Both the position numbers and the translations under genes were made by a program. 5,592 bases of DNA, taken from assembly GCA_021802115.1 (NCBI GenBank), contig JAKABA010000246.1, positions 1 to 5,592 on the forward strand, read 5' to 3'. A model generated the notes under the pieces. That model had not been told where the DNA came from. It was given only the letters and a program-made list of their open reading frames with translations, and searched no databases. The DNA is from a bacterium. GTDB taxonomy: Bacteria > Chloroflexota > Dormibacteria > UBA8260 > Bog-877. Of the stretch, positions 1-4,978 are shown piece after piece. Within the stretch, counting starts at the first letter, position 1. Each line of letters begins with the position of its first letter.

Positions 1-2
1 AC

Positions 3-392
3 GCGCTGGTCGCGGTCTACAACAGCCTCCGGGCCCACACCTTCCCCCTTGGCTCGGGGCCGTCGGAGCTGGTCCTGGCCCGGTTCTGGTCGGCCCCGCC
101 CCGGATCGACTGGCTGGTAGCAACCGGCTTGGCCATCGCTGCCATCTGGGCCTGGGGTGTCTTCTGGCCGCGATGGCGCATCGCAGCTGCCGTGCTGACG
201 CTCGCCGCCTTCTGGTTGAGCTGGCGGAGCCTGGATGAGTACCTCGCCCAGATCCCGCTGCTGGCGCTGGTGGTGGTCCTGGTCGTGTACGGCAACCGGA
301 GGGCGGGCTGGGCCGATGGCGCGGGCGCGACGGCTTCGAGCCCCCGGACCCCGGTGGCGGGCAACGAACCCGAGGTGCTGAGGGCCGGCTGA
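3..392 (+). CDS. 3' end of an integral membrane protein gene, function unknown (5' truncated)
   Basis: The frame is open from the first complete codon at position 3 to the TGA at 390-392, giving the last 129 residues of a protein that starts outside the window. Three hydrophobic stretches are visible: about residues 42-59 (WLVATGLAIAAIWAWGVF), 64-78 (IAAAVLTLAAFWLSW) and 87-99 (IPLLALVVVLVVY). A polar, Ala/Gly/Pro-rich tail of about 30 residues follows, probably not in the membrane. The aromatic-rich helices and the short SLDEYLAQIP segment before the last helix resemble the C-terminal end of polytopic GT-C type glycosyltransferases. That is only an impression, because no diagnostic motif is present in the fragment. 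A TTG at 129 could in principle start a shorter protein, but the upstream codons read as normal protein, so truncation by the window edge is preferred. The gene converges on the MMPL transporter gene, with 25 bases between the two stop codons. Confidence 0.6.
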   Translation, partial: ALVAVYNSLRAHTFPLGSGPSELVLARFWSAPPRIDWLVATGLAIAAIWAWGVFWPRWRIAAAVLTLAAFWLSWRSLDEYLAQIPLLALVVVLVVYGNRRAGWADGAGATASSPRTPVAGNEPEVLRAG

Positions 393-421
393 TCGCGGCC
401 GGGCGCTGGACGTCCGATCAG
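389..421. terminator. Inverted repeat between convergent genes, possible bidirectional terminator
   Basis: CTGATCG at 389-395 is perfectly complementary to CGATCAG at 415-421, with a 19-base GC-rich loop. Each arm contains the stop codon of one of the two convergent genes: TGA at 390-392 on the plus strand and TGA at 420-418 on the minus strand. An RNA from either strand could form a 7-bp stem. There is no T-run on either side, so it is not a standard intrinsic terminator. It might act as a Rho-assisted or stem-only terminator, or be chance. It is the only termination-like structure seen between the two genes. Confidence 0.3.
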
Positions 422-2712
422 GACTCGGCTCGAGCCGGGAGCTCGCGTAGTGTCACTGGCGGGTGGCGCCGGGATAGAGGTGACGGCCACCAGTTCCAGC
501 GTCCGAGCAGTGCCACCAGGGAGGGCACCACCAGGGTCCGGATCACGAAGGTGTCCATGAAGACCCCGGCGGCGATCCCGAATCCAATCTGCTCGATCTC
601 CGTGCCACCGCCGGAGCCACCCCCTGCGATGGCGAGAACCGCGAACGTGCCCCCCAACACCAGCCCGGCGGTGCTGACCGTGGTCCCCGTCATCCCCACC
701 GCCCGACGCACCGCCTGCCGCAGCGGCATGGTGTGCACCTCCTCGCGGATGCGGGTCATGACCAGGATGTTGTAGTCGGACCCCAGCGCCATCAGGAACA
801 CGAACATCAGGAAGGGAAGGAGAAAGTTGATCCCATCCTCGCCTGCCAGGTGGACGAAGATGACCGCCACCAGTCCCAGGGCCGCCAGATAGGAGAGGAC
901 CACACTCACCACCAGGTACAGCGGGGCGATCAGGCTGCGCATGACGATCGCCAGCAGCAGCGCGATCAGCACCGCCACCAGCGGGATGATGCGCAGGAGG
1001 TCGCTGTTGGACAGGTTCTGCACGTCGTAGGCGAACGGCAGCACTCCGAACACGCCTGCGTCCGTCGCCCCGATCCGGCGGCCCACTGCCGCCACCGTCG
1101 CTCGCACCCGCGGCACCGCCGCCAGCGCTCGGGCGGAGTTGTCGTTGTTGTGCTGCAGCAAAGTCGAGAACTGCACGGTGCGACCGCTTGGACTGATGAA
1201 CTGCGCCAGGGCGCGGTAGGCGTTGTAGGCCGCCGCCGGGACGGCGTAGCCGGCGGGCTCGATCTCGGGAAGGCGACTCGGAGCCCCCAGAGTGGTGTGG
1301 AGCTCAGCAATCTGCTGGGCGCTCAGGTGAGAGGCCGTGAGTGCCCCGATCACCGACTTGAACCGGCCGGAGCTCTGAAGGGCGGTCTGGGCTGTGCTGA
1401 GCTGGGCGGGGTCGGACCATGCCGACCTCGGCAGCCGGAACAAAACCGCCGTGTCCTGGACGTTGGAGGCGGGAAAGTCCTTGGCGAGCACGGCTGCGCC
1501 TGCTGCCGAATCGGTTCCGGCGGGGGCATTGGTGTTGCCGAATCCGGCGGTGGTGCTGGTCAGGTTGCCGAGCGCCAGTCCCCCGAAGACCACCACCCCG
1601 CCGATGAGGATCCAGGCGGGATGTCGGACCACTCCCCCCGCCAGCCGGCTGTAGATGCTGGCTCGCGGTCGGGCCTCGGGGCGGGTGTCGGTGGGCCAGA
1701 ACACGGCTCGGCCGAAGATCGCCAGCAGCGCCGGGAGCAGCGTCAAGCCCGCCAGCAGCATCAGCCCGATCCCGATCGCCAGAGCCGGCCCCAGGCTCTG
1801 GTAGAGGCCGAACTGAGCCAGGGTGAGGCTCAGCAGGGCCGCGATCACGGTCAACGCCGAGAAGGTGATCGACTCTCCCACGGTGCTGACCGCGGTGATC
1901 ACGGCATCGTGGGGCGCGAGCCCTCCCCGGAGTTCCTCGCGGACCCGGAAGACCAGAAAGAGACCGTAGTCGGTTCCGGCACCCAGCACCAGGACGATCA
2001 GGATGACCTGGGTTATTACCGACACCTGGACTCCGATGTGGGTCGCCTCTGCCACCACTGGCCCAGAGAGCGCCAGGACCAGTGCCGCCGGCAGGAGGGT
2101 GACCAGGGGAGCGAGCACGGACCGAAAGGCGACCAAGAGCAGGGCCAGGATGAACAGCACCGAGAAGAGCTGGGTCAACTTCTGGGAGTTCTTGGACGAC
2201 TGCTGGCTGTCGATGACGGTGGGCAGGTCGCCGGTCAGGTAGTACGTCAGCCCGGGTACGCTCGCCGCTGCGAAGCGATCTCGGATCGATGCCACCAAAG
2301 CCGGCCCACCGCCGCCTCCGAAGGCGGGAACGGCGGCCTCTATCAGGGCCTGTCTGGCCACCCCGTTGGGTGAGGTGCCGAGGTCACGGACCAGCTTGAC
2401 CTTGGGCAGGTGGGAGATCTCGGCTTCGAAGCGGCTGATCGCGGCCTGGTCGCGGCTCGTGAGGGGCCCCTGGTCGCTCACCGCCACCAGGGTGGAGGCC
2501 GCGAGCTTTGAGCTCTGGAACGGGCTGGCGAGTCGGGCGGCCTTCATTGACGGAGCGGAGCTGGGCAAGAAGGCGGAGTTGCTGTCCTTGCTGACCGACG
2601 CCAGGGTTGGCAGCGCGTGGATGCAGACGATCGCGATGACCACCCATGCCAACACCACGGGCACTCGGAAGCGAACGGAGAGTCGGCCCAGGGCGGTGAA
2701 GAACCTCCTCAC
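418..2712 (-). CDS. MMPL family (RND superfamily) transporter
   Basis: This 764-residue protein has the two-fold MMPL architecture. TM1 (about 15-36) is followed by an extracytoplasmic domain (about 37-178), TM2-6 (about 180-335), TM7 (about 365-383), a second external domain (about 384-570) and TM8-12 (about 572-738). The proton-relay Asp-Tyr pairs known from MmpL3 are present in both halves: GTDYG (D248-Y249, TM4) and GSDYN (D646-Y647, TM10). The charged segments FRVREE (255-260) and TRIREE (653-658) follow these helices, as is usual in the family. Such proteins use the proton gradient to export lipids, siderophores or drugs; the substrate cannot be read from this sequence. The large cytoplasmic C-terminal domain of MmpL3 is absent, since only about 25 residues follow TM12. 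The GTG start at 2712 gives a family-like N-terminus (MRRFFTALGRLSVRFRVPVV). It overlaps the marR stop by 4 bases (GTGA), with no clear Shine-Dalgarno upstream, so translational coupling and regulation by the MarR protein are inferred. Confidence 0.95.
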   Translation of the reverse strand: MRRFFTALGRLSVRFRVPVVLAWVVIAIVCIHALPTLASVSKDSNSAFLPSSAPSMKAARLASPFQSSKLAASTLVAVSDQGPLTSRDQAAISRFEAEISHLPKVKLVRDLGTSPNGVARQALIEAAVPAFGGGGGPALVASIRDRFAAASVPGLTYYLTGDLPTVIDSQQSSKNSQKLTQLFSVLFILALLLVAFRSVLAPLVTLLPAALVLALSGPVVAEATHIGVQVSVITQVILIVLVLGAGTDYGLFLVFRVREELRGGLAPHDAVITAVSTVGESITFSALTVIAALLSLTLAQFGLYQSLGPALAIGIGLMLLAGLTLLPALLAIFGRAVFWPTDTRPEARPRASIYSRLAGGVVRHPAWILIGGVVVFGGLALGNLTSTTAGFGNTNAPAGTDSAAGAAVLAKDFPASNVQDTAVLFRLPRSAWSDPAQLSTAQTALQSSGRFKSVIGALTASHLSAQQIAELHTTLGAPSRLPEIEPAGYAVPAAAYNAYRALAQFISPSGRTVQFSTLLQHNNDNSARALAAVPRVRATVAAVGRRIGATDAGVFGVLPFAYDVQNLSNSDLLRIIPLVAVLIALLLAIVMRSLIAPLYLVVSVVLSYLAALGLVAVIFVHLAGEDGINFLLPFLMFVFLMALGSDYNILVMTRIREEVHTMPLRQAVRRAVGMTGTTVSTAGLVLGGTFAVLAIAGGGSGGGTEIEQIGFGIAAGVFMDTFVIRTLVVPSLVALLGRWNWWPSPLSRRHPPVTLRELPARAES

Positions 2713-3242
2713 TGCCCGGGCTCGCTGGGTGGCTGGCGCCGGGCGCTCGGTCGGGGTCGGTTGGAGGCCTGAGCCGCCAATGGCCGCAGCAGTTGAACCA
2801 ACTCCGCCATCTCGGCGTCCCCCAGCGGGGCGAGCAGCTTCGCCACCTCCTCGAGGAGCATCCGGTCCACCTCCGCCGCCGGCTCGCTCGCCCGCTCGGT
2901 CAGGCGGATCACCACCGAACGGCGGTCACCGGGATCGGCTTCTCGCTCCACCCACCCCCTGTCCACCAGGCGGTCGACCAGCTCGGTGGCGCTGCTGGCG
3001 CTGATGAGCAGATCGCGGGCCATCTCCCCCATTGAGCGGGGGCCGAGCCGGGCCAGCACCATCACCGCCTGGCGCTGGTGCGGGGTGATCGAGGCGGCCA
3101 GGTTCGCCAGATCGGTGGACTCCGCCTCGATCCTGCTCAGGACCGAGGCCCTGATCAGGCGGCTGAGCCGCCACTGGGACTCGATGAACTCTTGGACCAG
3201 CAGCTCCCGGGGGGTTGGGCCGGACGATGTCGGGCCTGCCAT
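2709..3242 (-). CDS. MarR family winged-helix transcriptional regulator
   Basis: The product is 177 residues from the ATG at 3242. It has a MarR-type winged helix at about residues 52-115. ITPHQRQAVMVLARLG opens the domain, a recognition helix lies near 82-95 (ASSATELVDRLVDRG), and the wing carries the family signature DPGDRRSVVIRLT (D103, R107, L114-T115). N- and C-terminal helices (about 11-45 and 120-158) fit the dimerisation region, followed by a basic, proline-rich tail. MarR proteins are dimeric repressors that release DNA on binding small ligands and often control an adjacent exporter. Here the stop codon overlaps the MMPL transporter start, so the two genes form one operon. Start choice is uncertain: a GTG at 3263 in the same frame would add seven residues (MIRIPKR). 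It lies 8 bases after a TACACT -10-like hexamer, which would suit a leaderless mRNA. The ATG is preferred because the extra codons coincide with a perfect palindrome that looks like an operator. Neither start has a good Shine-Dalgarno. The ligand is unknown. Confidence 0.93.
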   Translation of the reverse strand: MAGPTSSGPTPRELLVQEFIESQWRLSRLIRASVLSRIEAESTDLANLAASITPHQRQAVMVLARLGPRSMGEMARDLLISASSATELVDRLVDRGWVEREADPGDRRSVVIRLTERASEPAAEVDRMLLEEVAKLLAPLGDAEMAELVQLLRPLAAQASNRPRPSARRQPPSEPGQ

Positions 3243-3246
3243 TCGT

Positions 3247-3259
3247 TTCGGAATCCGAA
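3247..3259. promoter_or_regulatory. Perfect 13-base palindrome, putative MarR operator
   Basis: TTCGGAATCCGAA consists of two 6-base arms (TTCGGA/TCCGAA) around one central base. It lies 4 bases upstream of the preferred marR ATG and just downstream of a minus-strand -10-like hexamer (3277-3272). A protein bound here would block the marR-MMPL promoter or early transcription, which matches the common autorepression of MarR regulators next to the transporter they control. Binding itself is inferred; only the palindrome and its position are seen. If translation starts at GTG 3263, the palindrome falls within the first codons. Confidence 0.5.
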
Positions 3260-3271
3260 TCACAATTTCAG

Positions 3272-3277
3272 AGTGTA
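3272..3277 (-). promoter_or_regulatory. Candidate -10 element for the marR-MMPL operon
   Basis: On the minus strand TACACT (3277 to 3272) matches the -10 consensus at the key TAnnnT positions. It would place transcription start near 3265, directly before the palindrome and the marR start codons. No good -35 at 16-18 bases is visible; the nearest TTTACT leaves a spacer of only 13. The element is plausible from position but weak from sequence alone. Confidence 0.3.
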
Positions 3278-3325
3278 GTCCGACAGCCGAAGTAAACCCG
3301 GGCTGAGTTCACCCTTCGTTGCTGC

Positions 3326-3354
3326 CTGCCGCCAGCTCCGGTTCCGTCTATACT
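3326..3354 (+). promoter_or_regulatory. Candidate promoter of the TPP riboswitch-permease-thiD transcript
   Basis: TATACT at 3349-3354 is one base from the -10 consensus and stands out in this GC-rich sequence. Seventeen bases upstream, CTGCCG (3326-3331) is a poor -35 with three of six consensus bases. Expected transcription start is near 3361, about 15 bases before the riboswitch aptamer, as expected for a riboswitch leader. The first bases of that RNA (3361-3375) could form a small GGGA/TCCC hairpin. Confidence 0.5.
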
Positions 3355-3358
3355 CTGC

Positions 3359-3371
3359 TCGGGATTCCGAT
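3359..3371. promoter_or_regulatory. Imperfect second copy of the putative MarR palindrome
   Basis: TCGGGATTCCGAT matches 10 of 13 positions of TTCGGATTCCGAA, the minus-strand reading of the palindrome at 3247-3259, and both share GGATTCCGA. It overlaps the predicted start of the thiamine-related transcript. It may be a weaker binding site of the divergent MarR regulator. Alternatively, it may only be part of a small hairpin at the 5' end of the leader RNA (GGGA 3361-3364 with TCCC 3372-3375). Function is inferred only from similarity and position. Confidence 0.25.
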
Positions 3372-3375
3372 TCCC

Positions 3376-3459
3376 AGCTAGGGGTGCGCCGACAGGGCGC
3401 TGAGAGGCATGATGCCAACCCTGAACACCGGATCTGGTTAGTACCAGCGTCGGGAAGCC
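3376..3459 (+). promoter_or_regulatory. TPP riboswitch aptamer (THI element)
   Basis: The conserved THI-box blocks occur in order: GGGGTGC (3381-3387), CTGAGA (3400-3405), ACCCTGAACACC (3418-3429), GATCTGGTTA (3431-3440), CCAGCG (3444-3449) and GGGAAG (3452-3457). Helices can be drawn: P2 GGGT 3382-3385 with ACCC 3418-3421; P3 GCGCC 3386-3390 with GGCGC 3396-3400; the optional P3a GGCA 3406-3409 with TGCC 3413-3416; P4 CCG 3428-3430 with CGG 3451-3453; P5 CTGG 3434-3437 with CCAG 3444-3447. P1 is short in this sequence (GCT 3377-3379 with AGC 3456-3458). In this family CUGAGA contacts the pyrimidine ring of thiamine pyrophosphate and the P4/P5 side holds the pyrophosphate through Mg2+. It controls the downstream permease and thiD, with TPP expected to repress. 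Confidence 0.96.
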
Positions 3460-3497
3460 TCGTCCTGTCGGCTCCGAGCCCGTGTTTGGCCAGGAGG
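3458..3497 (+). promoter_or_regulatory. Riboswitch expression platform with anti-Shine-Dalgarno
   Basis: CCT (3458-3460) and CCTG (3464-3467), separated by a CGT bulge, are complementary to CAGGAGG (3491-3497), which contains the Shine-Dalgarno of the permease gene. Between them GGCTCCGAGCC (3470-3480) is a self-complementary hairpin that would bring the two strands together. No T-run follows any hairpin here, so control of translation initiation rather than transcription termination is inferred. The same platform segment (3461-3472) can instead pair with the aptamer P3 strand at 3388-3399, giving the alternative structure. Confidence 0.55.
3492..3497 (+). promoter_or_regulatory. Shine-Dalgarno that fixes the permease start at ATG 3503
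   Basis: AGGAGG at 3492-3497 is a full consensus ribosome binding site, 5 bases before ATG 3503. An in-frame GTG at 3482 would put this site inside the gene and overlap the riboswitch platform, so the ATG is taken as the start. Confidence 0.85.
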
Positions 3498-3502
3498 TGG
3501 TG

Positions 3503-4978
3503 ATGACAGAGACGACCATCGAGAGTGACCGCCGGGAGGTGGACGCGTCGATTCCGGCCGATGACGACGAGTTCCTGCGCGTTGAGCTGAGGGGCCTGGA
3601 GCCGGTTCCAGAGCAGAGCCGTCACGGCCGGCCGCGGGAGCTGTTCTTCATCTGGGGCGGGGCGTTGGCCGATTTCTTCTCGCTCTACGCGGGAGCGCTG
3701 CTGATTTCGGCGGCTGGACTTGGTTTCTGGGACGCGGCGGTGGTCCTGATCGCCGGCGCCCTTGCCGGGGCTGCTCTGCTCGGCCTGCTCTCGGTGACGG
3801 GGGTCCGCAGCGGGGCGCCCCAGATCGTCCAGTCCCGGATGGTCTTCGGACGCCGCGGGGCGGTGGTCGGCGGGTTCCTCACCATGGTGATCGCGGTCGG
3901 CTGGTTCGCGTACGACTGCGCCATTGCCGTCACCACCACTCGCGCGCTGCCCGTCTTCCACGGCTCCTCCGACCTGATGGCGGGTCTGCTGCTGGCGGGG
4001 ATCGCACTGGTCTCCTTTCTGGTGGCGGTTTACGGGCACCGCACCATCTCGGTCGTCCAGCACGTCCAGGTCCCTGCCTTCCTGATCGTGTGCGCGGCGC
4101 TGGCGCTCTTCACCTTCCCCCACTGGGATCTCTTGCGGCAGAGCCAGCTGAGCCTCGGTCCCCATCTGGCCGCGATGGCCCTGGGCTTCACCCTCACCTT
4201 CGCCCTGGTGGTCTCCTGGGTCACCTACGCGGGCGACTACTCCCGGTATCTACCCGCCCACTCCTCGTCGTGGCGAGTCGCCATGGCGAGTGGCGGGGGT
4301 ACGCTGACGAGCCTGGTGGGCTGCGGACTGCTGGGCGCGGCGATCCAGACCGCGGACCCCAGCCGGCTTCTGCCCAACCTGATCGTGAGCTCGGTCCCGC
4401 TCGCCTTCGCCTACTGCTTTGCCGCCTTCATCGTGGTGGCGGAGCTCAGCTCCAACTACCTCAACGTCTACTCCGCCGCGCTGTGCGCCCTGGCCATCGG
4501 GATCAGGCTCAGGCGCTGGGTGGCGGCGACGGTCGTGGGGGTGGTCGGAAGCCTGATCGCCAGCCTGGTGCTGTTCGCCGGCAGTGGCTTCCAGGGCAAC
4601 TACGTCAACTTCCTCACCCTCACCTACGTCTGGTTTCCAGCCTGGGCGATGGTTGTGATCCTCGACAGCTATCGGAGCGCCCGCAGCCCGGACCCGCGTC
4701 AGCTGGTCGCGCGTCGCGGCTACTGGTTCCAGGGCGGATTCCGTTGGCCAACGCTGGCGGCGTTCGGGGTGGGGACCCTGGCGACGATCCTCTTCTTCAA
4801 CGAACCCCCGCCGCCGGGGGAGTGGGGGTTCGTCTCACCCCTGGCCCAGCGGCTGTTCCTGGGCCAGCCCGCGGACATCAGTGGCCTGGTGGGGCTGCTG
4901 GTGACCGCCCTCGCCTACCTGCTGCTGCACCGGCTGGAAGCTGGGCGCGTGCAGACTCCCCGGGTCGCCTACCGATGA
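3503..4978 (+). CDS. cytX: NCS1 family permease, probable HMP (thiamine pyrimidine precursor) transporter
   Basis: The 491-residue protein is a nucleobase:cation symporter-1 (NCS1) member of normal length. A hydrophilic N-terminus (1-46) ends in GLEPVPEQSRHGRPRELFFI, the usual lead into TM1. Family features follow: WGGALADFFSLYAG (51-64, TM1), GVRSGAPQIVQSRMVFGRRGA (100-120), VGWFAYDCA (132-140, TM3), TYAGDYSRYLP (241-251) and SSNYLNVYSAAL (316-327). About 12 membrane segments are expected. NCS1 proteins import cytosine, purines, hydantoins or thiamine precursors. The TPP riboswitch in the leader and the coupled thiD point to 4-amino-5-hydroxymethyl-2-methylpyrimidine (HMP), the role called CytX; the symbol rests on this context, not on residues that read out the substrate. 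Thiamine itself or a related pyrimidine remains possible. Start is set by AGGAGG 5 bases before ATG 3503. The stop overlaps the thiD start (ATGA, 4975-4978), which implies an operon with translational coupling. Confidence 0.9.
   Translation: MTETTIESDRREVDASIPADDDEFLRVELRGLEPVPEQSRHGRPRELFFIWGGALADFFSLYAGALLISAAGLGFWDAAVVLIAGALAGAALLGLLSVTGVRSGAPQIVQSRMVFGRRGAVVGGFLTMVIAVGWFAYDCAIAVTTTRALPVFHGSSDLMAGLLLAGIALVSFLVAVYGHRTISVVQHVQVPAFLIVCAALALFTFPHWDLLRQSQLSLGPHLAAMALGFTLTFALVVSWVTYAGDYSRYLPAHSSSWRVAMASGGGTLTSLVGCGLLGAAIQTADPSRLLPNLIVSSVPLAFAYCFAAFIVVAELSSNYLNVYSAALCALAIGIRLRRWVAATVVGVVGSLIASLVLFAGSGFQGNYVNFLTLTYVWFPAWAMVVILDSYRSARSPDPRQLVARRGYWFQGGFRWPTLAAFGVGTLATILFFNEPPPPGEWGFVSPLAQRLFLGQPADISGLVGLLVTALAYLLLHRLEAGRVQTPRVAYR

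Noticed and set aside
129..392. TTG at 129 as the true start of the first gene
   Set aside because: The same frame is open and protein-like back to the window edge, and no Shine-Dalgarno precedes the TTG. A 5'-truncated gene is the simpler reading.
733..2373. Long plus-strand open frame (546 codons) opposite the MMPL gene
   Set aside because: It lies entirely antisense to a clear MMPL transporter. Its translation is rich in Q, R, H, G and D with no domain-like pattern, typical of a GC-rich antisense shadow.
3470..3489. GGCTCCGAGCC hairpin as an intrinsic terminator of the riboswitch
   Set aside because: The stem is only 4-5 bp and is followed by CGTGTTTGG, not a T-run, so transcription termination is unlikely. 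It is better explained as part of the translational expression platform.
3482..3502. Upstream in-frame GTG start for the permease
   Set aside because: The consensus Shine-Dalgarno AGGAGG (3492-3497) would fall inside the gene, and it is correctly spaced for ATG 3503. The GTG has no ribosome site and overlaps the riboswitch platform.
3260..4165. Minus-strand open frame of 301 codons opposite the permease and riboswitch
   Set aside because: It covers the riboswitch leader and the NCS1 gene in antisense. Its composition is low-complexity hydrophilic and has no recognisable motif.
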